Shown here: positions 1 to 11,099 of the stretch, piece by piece
Numbering within the stretch: the stretch's first letter is position 1
Layout of the letters: each line of letters opens with the position of its first letter
DNA from: Branchiostoma lanceolatum
Lineage: Eukaryota > Chordata > Leptocardii > Amphioxiformes > Branchiostomatidae
Assembly: GCF_035083965.1 (NCBI RefSeq)
Contig: NC_089738.1
Coordinates: forward strand, 14,410,734 to 14,474,733
Reading direction: 5' to 3'
Length of the DNA stretch: 64,000 nucleotides
The notes under the pieces: generated by a model
What the model was told of the DNA's origin: nothing
Databases searched by the model: none
Seen by the model: the letters and a program-made list of their open reading frames with translations, nothing else
Program-made: the position numbers and the translations under genes

Positions 1-417
1 GGTTATGTATCATCCACCAATCACCTTCGCTGTCAAATATACACTCGGGGATGCCTTTGCTATAAGATGCAAAATGAATTCTGGTTAAAGATTAGTGGTC
101 ATCAACTTTGCCCTCCACCAATCATCATCGACGTTTGATGCAACATGTGCAGTTGCAGAAATATCCATCTCATACATTGGCCACTTAACTTATATGTCAG
201 GGATTTGCAAAGTTTGCATAATTTCAACGTCTGTTGGCTGAATTGATTTGTAAAATGAGCTGATAAACATTTGATAAGATATTCCTGGTGAGCAAATGTG
301 GAGCTGAGCTTTCTCATCATCTAAATCATATGAGTCTTCAGAAAAGAGAACAGATATTAAAGCTCTATGTTTCGGTATAGTCTACTCAGTAACCGCTAGA
401 CCAAGAGCAGGTCTTAC

Positions 418-2151
418 TTGTTGTTGACGATCTGGAGAAGGTCTCCCTTCTTGAAACTGAGATCATCCTCCGTTCTGGCCTCATAGTCGTACAGTGCTTG
501 GAACAACAGAACCCCCACCGTACCCTGCATGGGACCTGGAGTAAAAGAAATACAAGTTTTTAGCTAATCAGTGTTGGTAGGTTATATATGCCCTTTGACC
601 TATCATTGACGTCACGTGCCCATGGGGTCACGTGCTCAAAATAAGTGGGTCATAATTTGTGAACATGGCTGCTGGATCGGTCGACATTTGGAAAAGTATA
701 CATCATTTTATGTCGGGCAATAGATCTAAAATCTATTCAATTACACCCACTTTTTAAGCATATTTGCAATACTACTTTGAGCCATATTTCTTTGTTTGTT
801 TGTTAATATATTTTCTTATTTCTCGCATTGTAAGAAATGTGGGGTAGTAAGTGACGAAAATTTGTACAAAACCTTTTCTGTACCAAGACAAATAAGGAGT
901 ATGTTGGAGGCCAGAATATTTCTTTCGATTTCTATGTTCGAATCTCCTTAGTCAGCGAAAGGTCATGCGCACGAATTCTTTTTGATATGAAAGTGCAATT
1001 GTCTGCTATCCTCTAGAGGCGGAAACGAAAAATATGTCATATAGGGCATTTGCCCCCAGGGATGTGGAATGTGGAATGTCACCGAATTCTGAATGAAATG
1101 ACGAATCTGAATGAAATGTAACAGAATTCTGAATGAAATGTAACACCGTGAATGTAACAGCATTCTGAATGAAATGTAATAGAATTCTGAATGAAATGTA
1201 ACAGAATTCTGAATGAAATGGCACAGCATTCTGAATGAAATGTAACAGCATTCTGAATGAAATGTAACAGAATTCTGAATGAAATGTAACAGAATTCTGA
1301 ATGAAATGTAACAGCATTCTGAATGAAATGTAACAGAATTCTGAATGAAATGTAACAGAATTCTGAATGAAATGTAATAGAATTCTGAATGAAACGTCAC
1401 AGAATCCTGAATGAAATGTCACAGAATTCGAATGAAATGTGACAGAATTCTGAATGAAATTTAGAATTCTGAATGAAATTTAGAATTCTGAATGAAATTT
1501 AAAATTCTGAATGAAATTTAGAAATCTGAATAAAATGTCACAGAACTCTGAATGAAATATAACAGAATTATTAATGAAATGTAACAGAATTATCAATGAG
1601 ATTAAGAATTCTGAATGAAATTACGAATAATTCTGAATGAAATGTAACATAATTCTGAATGAAAATGAACAGACCTCTGAATGAAATGTCACAGAATTCT
1701 GAATGAAATACTAAATGTTGAATGAAATGTCACAGAGTTCTGAATGAAATACCAAATGTTGAATGAAATGTCACAGGATTCTGAATGAAAAAAATGACGG
1801 GGGCAAAAGCTATCGCCCACGGGGACGATTCATATAAATTGTGTCGTGTGGTCGTACAATGAAATCTAGCTTCTTCCGACAGTTCAAGACACGAAGTTAT
1901 AATAAAGCTTTCTCGCCTGGAGTCTGGTCGTGAAAGCTCGGTATCCCGATACGAGCGTTTCCATTGGGGGGAGATCCGGCGCCGACAAACGGGGTGGGAG
2001 ACGCGTTCATCCCGAAAGGGTCGAACCCAGGGTCCGGCACAGAGTCATCGGGTTGGTTCTCCTTGTTCCCCTTGTTCTTGTTCTTCTTCTGCTTCTTCTC
2101 GCTTTTGTCCTTCTGTTTATTTTTGCTCGACTTTCCGCCCATCTTGTTGAC
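418..2151 (-). CDS. src: Src-family non-receptor tyrosine kinase, N-terminal exons (partial)
   Basis: Src-family kinases are membrane-tethered cytoplasmic tyrosine kinases. The start exon (coding 2142-1917, acceptor just after 2152) begins [17 protein letters not shown]: Gly2 with Ser6 fits the N-myristoylation signal, and the run of lysines fits the polybasic membrane patch. The unique region ends in ...HDQTPG. The next exon (535-418) encodes [19 protein letters not shown] and LQIVNN, the first half of an SH3 domain nearly identical to Src/Fyn/Yes, including the ALYDY motif. It ends in a strong donor (GTAAGA) in phase 2, matching vertebrate SRC exon structure as I remember it. The intron joining the two exons appears to use a GC donor at 1916-1915. 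The rest of SH3, SH2 and the kinase domain lie beyond the left edge. SH3 resemblance points to the Src/Fyn/Yes/Fgr branch rather than Lck/Hck; which paralogue cannot be decided here. Confidence 0.85.
590..725. repeat. Dispersed repeat carrying paired CACGTG motifs
   Basis: The stretch around 605-640 holds TGACGTCACGTG, a second CACGTG 15-20 bases on, then a tract ending in aagtgggt. A clearly related order of motifs (TGACGTCA, GGTCACGTG, ataagtgagtgg) recurs at 18450-18500. Recurrence identifies it as a dispersed element rather than a gene-specific enhancer, although both motifs are real E-box/CRE matches. Confidence 0.5.
1077..1795. repeat. 22-bp minisatellite
   Basis: About 30 imperfect copies of a 22-base unit, cagaattctgaatgaaatgt plus two bases, run through an intron of the Src-like gene. 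Copies in the first half are regular. From about 1450 the unit shortens and varies, with 16-base versions lacking the acag segment. Because 22 is not a multiple of three and the unit lacks minus-strand stops, long spurious open frames of histidine/phenylalanine-rich peptides appear; they are not genes. Confidence 0.95.
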
Positions 2152-3997
2152 CTGTGAAGAAAGATGATGAAAGACTGAATGCAGCTGCAGGACGTTTCTA
2201 CGACTATAGATGCAGAAACCAGTGGATGATGATGATGTTGACCTATAGGTGGGGACACACATACAATTAAACTTTCTAAATGATAAACAAGACCCATTCT
2301 GGCCGGACCTAGATTGATTCATAAAGTTATTGAGTAATTTCGTACATCAAACAAACACAAACCGCAACAAAAACTACGCATGCACGACAAACGAGAAAAT
2401 GCTTGTACAATTCCTGGAATTCTTGCAAATCATGCACAATACTATACTACTATTATAAGGCTCGCTCCCTGAGACTGTGAAAGTGTCTCCAAAAAAAAGG
2501 AAAAATTTACAAACAAAAGCCAACAAAAAAGACCCAGAAAGACAAAATGATCATCACATACAGAAATCGTTGGCTTAAAAAACCAAACCAACATTTCACA
2601 AAGACCACCCGGATTAACCCTTTGGGCATCTTTTTAACCATTTGCCATAACTTAACGTTACACATGGCTACATATCATACAGAGAACATAGCGGCCTTTA
2701 GATTATCATCGAGCACTTTCAAGAATTTTTATAGATAGCTTTAAGTGGAACTGTGTAAGTAGAAACATCAGAACCAAATCTAACCCACGCATATTAGAGG
2801 ACGTTCTGACCAAACACCAATGTGAACAACAGTTAATTGTTATAACTTCACAAAACATTTCTATGATTAAATTTATAAATTCTAACGAAAATTTCTCCAC
2901 ACTTGCAGACAAAAAGAAAACTACTCTCCTCTCCTCTCATCACAAAACCCACACATTATAGAAAAAGTGGAATCGTTCGTCTTCCACTGTCTCGGAAAAA
3001 GAAATCGAACCCAGTAAGTTAGATTCTAGTGTCAGTAAATACTAGTTAGACTACAGTAGTCACACATTATATTGTTCATCATGGTCTGTTCGTCCTTATC
3101 ATGTTACATGTACTTGCAATTAACCTACAGGCAAGAACTTGCAATAAACTTTCAATTACATACTGTAGTACAGCGCACTTCTACAATGGTTGGAACTAAT
3201 TTGATAACAGAACCACTACAATGACGCAGGTATATACATGTAGTTACCTAGACCTCAAAGGAAACACAAATGGCTGAATTAGATTAGATTAGTCTGGCCT
3301 GTTGGGTGGGCGCGTTGTCATATATGACCTTGTACATGAGCCGCCATTTCTCCTCCTATTTACAGGTCAATAGTGTATGAACTGTGTACCTGCGTTTGTG
3401 GTCTCTTGGATTGCTACAAAAACCATGCAAATTGGTCCTCGATTGCCTACGTGCAACTCTACATGGTCGGCAAACGTGTATATACATACATAGTCATACA
3501 TTTAAGTTGGAGCATTCACAAAGCTTTGTCTCCAGCATTCTCTGCTACACATCATTTTGATCAAGTCTTTTCCGAATCGATAAGATTCAAGGCTAACTTA
3601 TCGGGAAAATCATCCTGCCTATTTCCACTTTCCAGCGATCTAAACAACCAGGTAGAGACTAGCTACAAAGCGCCATCTCATTACAAACGAAAAATTGTTT
3701 TCCATACCTAGTGTAACGTCAATACAGTTCAAAGTCATTATGAATTGTGAATACATGACAGAACCGTGTTTGTTTTGCAGTTTCTGGTCGGTGGCGGTCG
3801 ACCCGAACCCCGGGGTCAGCTATGCTAGTCACGGAAACGTCCCCACCGCAGGATGTGTGCCCAGATTCTACCGGGGTAGCCAGGCATGTGATCCGCCTGT
3901 GATTCTCATGACTTAGAGGAAGTAGGATTTAAAAACAAGCTGTTGTGGACTGAGTTATTTTACAGGGAGGGAGGGGCGCAACCATGGCTTCTGTAAT

Positions 3998-4146
3998 CGT
4001 GTGTGTGAAAGAGAGCGAGCGTGTGTGATTGTGCGTGTGTGTGTGAGCGTGTGTAATTATGTGTGTGTGTGTGTGGGGGGGGGGGGTGTATGTGTGTCTA
4101 TATACATATATATATATATATATGTGTGTGTCTGTCTGTCTGTCTG

Positions 4147-4183
<37 letters not shown>

Positions 4184-4345
4184 CCGTTTCAGTGCGTATA
4201 CATTGTATGTATATATATCTATTTGTGTGGGCGTTTCGTGTGTGTATTTTTGTGCATGCCGTGAGCGTTAGCGTATATACATAAACTATATGTAGGTACG
4301 TGTGTGTGTGGGGGGGGGGGTGTCGGTGTGTGTGGGAGGGGTGTG
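3998..4345. repeat. GT/TA microsatellite with G-runs
   Basis: The top strand alternates (GT)n blocks with (TA)n blocks and two runs of nine to eleven Gs (about 4074-4086 and 4311-4320). Overlapping Cys/Val-rich open frames here are artefacts of the repeat. Alternating purine-pyrimidine tracts of this kind can adopt Z-DNA and are mutable; that is general knowledge, not evidence of function here. Confidence 0.95.
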
Positions 4346-4904
4346 TGCTTCAACTGAATAATCACAATTGGCGAAACTGTGCAATTTAACAATCTAATAT
4401 CATACCACTACAAAGGAAGGGGAGAATAGCCGCCGGTACTTCATCACTTTCACATGGGATTAACTCGACATCTGCATCGAAACAACGAGGTTAAAGAATC
4501 TATATTCTAAGAGTATTCATCAAAATAAGAGATGGGATTCTTATTTTCAGTACATTTTACGTTGTGGAAAACCTCGTTTCCTCTCACTGACTAAGAGGTT
4601 CGATGAAAGTTGCTCCTTCGGGCGATAAGAACTTGTTGCCGGTGTCCGTAATTTCGGCGCGACCGGTGTTGTGCTATGCAGACTGTGGCCTGAGGAAATC
4701 TCGTCAAAAATTAGTCGCAAAAGGAAAGTTCCGTTCCGCTTGGACCTCCTGCATTTCTGCCCTTCCTTTAGCCCCGAATTCCAGGCGTCTTGGGAAGAAA
4801 TTTTGATGTTATCCCTTGCTGTACTAACCAGTTTTTCCTCTCTTTGATGATTTGTCCAATCCGTTTTGATGCCCTGTTGTCTTGGTGATAAGAACTCACT
4901 TTAG

Positions 4905-5027
4905 CCTAGGGGAAGGGCTATCACCCCCTGCCTGTAAAAATATGCTACTGAAACTACAAGGCCAGTTCCTGACCTATGTGCCACTAGGCACTACAATGGT
5001 CTGAAAGAACGAACGAACGAAAGAATA
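4905..5027 (+). mobile_element. 5'-truncated tRNA-derived SINE
   Basis: The 3' body (aggggaagggctatcaccc, then tatgtgccactaggcac) and the gaacgaacgaacgaaag tail match the 3' half of the full-length SINE at 8003-8294. The tRNA-like head is missing or too diverged to see. Confidence 0.7.
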
Positions 5028-8002
5028 ACTTACCTTAACCTAGGAGGTTATCTCCTTGCCTTGTTATCACCTTGTGCAGATACAACACCAAGAGACCCAG
5101 TACCTCTTTTGTATATGTCCTTTATGATATAAATAACTTTGCAATTGCAAGATATAACAGACTTGAGAATCAGCAGATATAAATTTAGTATAGAAACAGG
5201 GAAGTACCAAAATATATAGCCAGTGACCAAAGGTTTTATCAATTTTGTCCATAACAAATTGAAAACGAACTCCATTTTGTCATTGAATGCTTTAGATATG
5301 GTGGCTTACGTAATAATTTATTCACATTTCTTTGTTTAAGTACAACAGATTTCAAGAGACTTGATGTCAAGCAGATATGGCTGTATCTTTAGATTTAACA
5401 GCTCTCACAATTAAAAAATAGATAAAAACATAAAAGATTGGTTTGTTATTAGAAAAGATACTGAGACTCACGTTTAGCCCCACCTCATTGTATCGACATC
5501 CGAAATTCACGTTCATGCCTATATTGCTTAGTCAGTAGAATTCAAATATCCATTTTGGATTTCCATTTTGTAATTTTTGCTTGACCGAACGAAAGTCACT
5601 GTACTTTTTGTTGTGTCAATAAAGCATTTTTTATGTTCTTGCCGGCGATTTACGAAAACGCAATGCCCGGTCTGGAGTTAAACTACGCAACAAGCTTCCA
5701 TGATGGCGGTTCGCAATTGTAGTTTGAAACGTACGTAAGTTGACAAGACAGATTCGGAATAATATTGTACAAAAATAACGAACGCACACCCACGTCATTC
5801 GGAAAATAAGTGGCTTGATGAAGGCAACAAAAGCTACAATTTTCCTCCCCTATATATGTATATGGGGTTTGGGTGGAGGTATAGGTATATCTACATTTAT
5901 TATTCGCTGGAGTCAGACGATATCAAAAATTGTCTAGCATTGGTGAGAATAAAACAACTATATTCTTCCACGTGACACTGAACTCAAAACTGATCAACCT
6001 AGGACCGACTACACATCATCTACAAAAGCGTGACCAAAAAAAAACACTGCAAGAAATAAATACCTAGCGATAAAGTCGTCGTAGAAGAACATTACACCTA
6101 GTCGTCTCGGTCATTGTCGATGCCAACAGAGAACAGGCCTTCTATCGGTGGTTACGTCTTAGCTTTAGAAGGTGAAGGGAAATTTCAAGTATATAGTACG
6201 ACGATGGTTGTTGTTGTTGCTGGGCAAGCACCGACAGAAAAATACAAATAAAGACACTTCGACAGAAAATGGCGATAGAGTGGGCGTCCAGCCGCCTCCC
6301 TGCACAGTAATGAAAAATTCCTGGAACTATTCGCCGACTTGCGTCAAAAAGATCGGTTGCCGTGGCGACGAGGTCTCCCGCGGTTGTCTAAATATGAATA
6401 TTCGGCAGGGTCGATTGGAAGCATGAATGTACGAGCCAGACGTGTGAATGAACACTGTTCGTGGAGAAGGCTTCGTACCGAGATCATCGTGTTGGGATCA
6501 AGGGTGCGATTCGTACGAATCACTCTGATGCTCAACGAATTCCATCGATGAAAAACTAATCTTTTTACACTTTGTGTATTTTTTTTAAGACATACTTTTA
6601 CATTTTGCATGATATTCCTATCATAAAGTCAAGGGTAACACATATTCAATTTAGGTCACAGGTTGATATCAAAGGCGAAAAGCGCTGGCTAGACGGAGTT
6701 ATGCATGGTTGGGGGTAGTGGTGCTGCAACAACAATCATTTTGATGAATTTGTATGAATTTTGGCTTGTGGGTATTTATTGAGGTCCCGAAAAAACATGG
6801 CGATTTTCCATGACAGCTTTTTCAGATTCTCAGCATGACAGGTCGACACGTCCTTCCTAATTAATGTGGTACAGACCGTACAGTCCATAGACAGCAGGTC
6901 TGCCCTGCGACCTGAATTTGGGACACGCGGGTGGCTTGGGACTTGCTGAGCATCGACTGTTATACCGCATGATAAGGCTAGGCGGCTATGGCATTAAAAT
7001 TCTAATTTACCGAATATTTCACGAAGGTATGAGGCCTTCGATTTTGTGTTGCAGTTATGATAAATCAAGCATTGCTTTCCCGGCGACGCCATTTTACCTG
7101 CAACCGACAGACGCTGAACTTTGAACCTAATCACTCCAACCACAACACCTAGCAGACCAAAGGAACGCGCCAGCCAAATCACTCTTCAGTACAAGTGGGA
7201 TCAACAAACTCTTTGAGCTCCCCTGGCATGCTGTTAAAATTATTGTGGCGACAGCTAGTCACATGCTTTGCTTTTGTTCTATTAAAAGTATAAGAAAACG
7301 TTTCAAGGTTAGGTTCTTTATATATAGATGACATATTACATCGGGTTTACGTCCAGTAAATAAATGGTTATGTTGCTTTCATTCATTTTCCCCTGACCTT
7401 TTGTATATGGCCTTGAGGTATTCGGTTAGCACTGGTTCTAATTGCTATGCTGTAGCTATAACAATCTCAATCAAATCTAAAAGTCACTACATGACCAACT
7501 TTAGTACTAGGCTTATTGAAATACTATGAAACACGACTGTAAGTATTGTTTACCGCCTTTTCAAACGTCAATCAGTTATTTTATACACGTGACCTTAGCA
7601 CTTTGACCAGCTACATTTTGTGATTGACGGACAAATAAACTTGTTTTCGTCGCAAACATGGACTTTTAGAATTATTTGAAAATAATCAATGATCAATGAG
7701 CAATGTATGGTGAAGGTTAGATTTTGTTCTAACGTGAATGGCTTATAAGGAATTCTGTTCAATAAGATAATTGTATTTTCTGTCGGAAATTCGATTTGTA
7801 AACACAAACATTGGCACAACGAATAAAATTGATAAATGTTCCCCATGTTGAAGTATTGTATGAAATCGCCTTGTGCCCGTATGCTAATTACATGTGTACA
7901 ACAACCAATGATAGAGTACACTCCGATCGGGTAAATATGCATGTGAGACAGACAATGAAGATCAAACTATGTTACTAGTCTATACCAAGTTTCTACTTTA
8001 GG

Positions 8003-8294
8003 GATGTCCCTCTAGCTCAACTGGTAGCAGCCTCACAGTTCCAACTACATGTAGTTGCTAACTGGGAGACCACAGTTCAATCCTGAGAAAGGCAAATCGG
8101 TTGGGGCTGCACCAGTCTTTCGGAAGGGACGTAAAATGGGGTCCTGTGTTCGTGTTCGGGGAGGTGTCTAGAACACGTCAAGGGGAGGGGCTAGTAACCC
8201 CACCCTATAAAGACATACCCTGCTATTGAAACAGCATGGAAACTTGCTGCCCTATGTGCCACAACTACAAGCGTCTGAACAATGAACGAACGAT
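8003..8294 (+). mobile_element. Full-length tRNA-derived SINE
   Basis: The head reads tctagctcaactggtagcag, a pol III A-box like that of a tRNA D-arm, followed by agttcaatcctg at 8074-8085, a B-box (GGTTCRANTCC) with one or two changes. A non-tRNA body follows and the element ends in short gaacgaacga repeats. Related copies or fragments lie at 4905-5027 and, reversed, 13615-13826. It is not a functional tRNA gene: the region between the boxes cannot form a proper cloverleaf. This is the classic layout of a SINE mobilised by a partner LINE. Confidence 0.85.
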
Positions 8295-10251
8295 GTCTAT
8301 GATCTGACTTATTTGTAACGAATCGCTTAGGTTTAAGTGATGCAATTGGGTCAATCTGTGGGATCAAAGGTCAAGTTTGAATTCCGGTGAGGGGGTGGGC
8401 AACTGTTACAATAGTGTTGAATATTTTTCCTCTTAGTGTTGAAACATTTGCAGATGACACGCATCGTACCCGGAATTCCACAACACGCCCTAGGGTTTTT
8501 CAAACACCGCAATAGAACACTTCTATCGTTGTCAAGTTCAGGGCTTAACCCCCATTGTGAGCCTCAACTGAGCAAACTTTTGTGCCCTATGCCTGAACAC
8601 ATACTTGACATTGCATCACATTTTTATTACGTTATAACAAATCAATAAATAACTTTACACTTGCGCCCTAGTGTCAACCCCTTAATACCTGTCTCCGCAC
8701 ACACAAAATTCTATCAATCAAAATTGATACAAATTGGCCGAATATTATCTATTTGTTGATTGATTCTGCAATTTTGCGTCCTTAAAATGACTCCCGTTGA
8801 GACTAACAAAAAGCGGTACTGCACTTCCTGTGACCCGGGAGGGGAGGGAAGGGGCGGTGCGCATTGGACGGAACACCCCTGGGAGAGGGCATGTTTCGAT
8901 GATGACTAATTTAATTATCGGTGGTTTCCACAAATTATCTACGTCCTTTTTAATAGATCCAAGGGCTCGTAGTCATCGATTCTTCGAAAAGAAATGTACC
9001 AGGCGTCAATGTTAGACAAGTAAAACCGAATGTAGTCTCGAAAAGACCTTTTCTGCGGGCCGGAAAAATATAATACAGCTTGGAGGCAAATTAAACTCCC
9101 ACAGTACTAGTCACCCCTCGCAAATTATTGTCACCTTACGGGCTAATTGCTACTATTTCCCAGGGTCAGAAAGCAAGACAACATTATTTATAAGGAGAGA
9201 AACGACATTAGAGAACGACCGAGGCCGAACGTCCGGTGAAGACGGGATGTGTGCTGTGGTGAAACCTAGATAAGAAGGCCGGGTTACCCTGCCCCATGTA
9301 CTACAAACACGTCAACATGCTTCAAGGATAAGTCACACCAAAGTCTGTTTGTGTTTTTCTTGCGGTTTTGTTAGTACACTGTATAGACGATTGTTATTCT
9401 GTCCATGTCTAAATCCATTTCTATTGTCTTTGTCGTGTCAGCAGGGCTAGCCCCTTGTGGTAGCCACAGACTAGTTGGACAACCCTGGCTGTGTGTGCTG
9501 AACAGCCAAACCAATAAATACATGTATATAAGCATAGACGACCCAAAGTGTTTCCCTCTATACACTAACTGTAAACTATTCATATTTCATGAAATGTGTA
9601 TTACACTGTGCTCTGTATTTGTGTCCACGTATCCAGCAATGTAGTAATATATCAAAGAACCCTTGAATAGTATAACTGTAGTACATTGTCAAACAAAGCA
9701 GACAGTGACAAGACAATACAAAGTTTTCTGACTATTTCAACCACATTTCAATGTGTATGGGAAGCATCAACGAAGAAGTTGCGTGGCCAACCCCCTCCCT
9801 ACAAAAATTTTACTGAAACTGAAAGATCCAGACTGTATATATACACTTTGTCATCCTCAATTGAGGTGAAGCATGACGCTTTTTCTAGAATTGAGCTAGT
9901 GGTAGTGCAATACGGCTTCACTACGCCTCTCGTTTTTAGCCAAGCACACCGGGTCATTCCTACTCTTCTCCATAAGTGTGCTGGGCTCTTTTACATGCAG
10001 AAGTTTGCAGAGGCCTGCATAGCAACACATGAAAACATAGCCCGAACCGGCTCATGACCTTTGACCGGCACAGCTTTCATATTTGACTGACAAAATGGGG
10101 GACACAACACCAAGAAAATACCCCAAAAAATAATCATAATAAACATAGAATAAATATAACAAAATTGTCAGCTATCAAACGAATTTGGGTGTTTTTTTGG
10201 CGTGCTACTTGTGAGATATGTTTAGTGAAAGTGAAATGAAAAGAAATCGTG

Positions 10252-11030
10252 GGCGTCAGGCAATACTCACCGTGACTAACACGGGGAGCGTTACTCAATT
10301 ATAACTCGATCACGATAGCTTATTTCAACCGACTAACTGATGAGTATGAGTGGCTAACATTTGTTAGAGTAGACTGTATGAGATGTATAATTCAGGGCTG
10401 TGATCTTGCACGCCAGTCCCTTTTACCCAAGTCAGGGTCAGTCTCGTGGATTGTTGTCTGACTTTATTTCCGGGTGTTCCCCCAACACGAAATAGGGGCG
10501 CGGCACTCGAAGATGCGTCGCTTACGCGTCAACAGACACGTCTAGAGCAGAAATAAGACAACAATCTTCACTCTAAAGCTTTCCCTCTGAGTCTGTGGTA
10601 TAAACATTGGACCTAAACCTGGTCTGAACATCGTTACATGCGATGTTGGAACCCACTTGTTGAGGAAGTTAGACCCAATAAGCTGTCGCGAGATCTCGCC
10701 AGAACGAGTCGCCGAATCCTGCCGGTCGGCTAGAATCACGCCCCTCTCCGGCCTCAAATACCTCCCCAAGCCGTGCCCAGACCTTCTTAGATGCTTAAAA
10801 AATCTTACAAGAGGTTCAACTTACCTGTTGGGTCGCGAAAGACTGTGAAATCCTGGTCTGGATCTGGGCACGTCGACCGGACGAGAGAGCCAACTTCCCT
10901 CTCCGCCAAAATGACCCAACTTCCGCGTTGGTCACGTGACGATGACGTTTCTATTGTGCAACAGGTGTGTTGTTGTGCACTGCAGTTCGTGGCGCGGCGG
11001 GAGGGTGGCGCTTTCTCTACCACGTTTATA
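10252..11030 (-). promoter_or_regulatory. Candidate 5' UTR exons and promoter region of the Src-like gene
   Basis: Two strong minus-strand donors lie here with no coding exon attached: ACAG/GTAAGT (exon ending at 10824) and CACG/GTGAGT (exon ending about 10273). Either could be a noncoding first exon splicing to the acceptor before 2151. Just upstream, 10931-10940 is the palindrome GTCACGTGAC (an E-box) followed by TGACGT at 10943-10948, a CRE half site, in GC-richer DNA than the surroundings. No TATA box is evident. Assignment to the Src-like gene is inference from orientation and from the absence of another minus-strand gene; transcript data would settle it. Confidence 0.35.
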
Positions 11031-11099
11031 ACAACGGCAATGATCTTTATTGCATATCTATGCCCAACAGGGCAAAATACTGTATGTTGAATAACTAAA

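Larger units (their letters stand above)
2152..10251. other. Long noncoding stretch, probably 5' introns of the Src-like gene
   Basis: No convincing coding exon was found. The stretch holds a GT/TA microsatellite, a truncated and a full-length tRNA-derived SINE, and a dispersed repeat near 6735-6820 that recurs at 29420-29500. Two GC-richer islands, 3770-3900 and 4590-4800, have short open frames but no recognisable protein and no clean exon boundaries. A further repeat-like block at 9900-10030 resembles sequence at 29600-29730 and 41930-42000. Confidence 0.55.

Noticed and set aside
963..1422. Two long minus-strand open frames of His/Phe/Ile-rich repeats
   Set aside because: They are translations of the 22-bp minisatellite. 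Frames stay open only because the unit lacks stops.
1077..1795. CRISPR array
   Set aside because: Units are directly adjacent with no unique spacers, and the context is an intron-rich animal genome.
3695..3916. Coding exon after the gttttgcag acceptor (VDPNPGVSYASHG...)
   Set aside because: Local GC rise and an acceptor-like start, but no donor, no homology I recognise and no partner exons. Left as unexplained.
4001..4284. Cys/Val/Tyr-rich open frames on the plus strand
   Set aside because: Produced by the GT/TA microsatellite.
8003..8294. Functional tRNA gene
   Set aside because: A- and B-box-like sequences are present, but no cloverleaf or acceptor stem forms, and the same sequence with body and tail recurs. 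It is a SINE.
9686..10057. 123-residue plus-strand open frame
   Set aside because: No recognisable domain. Its second half matches a dispersed repeat seen at 29600-29730 and 41930-42000, and there are no splice or promoter signals.
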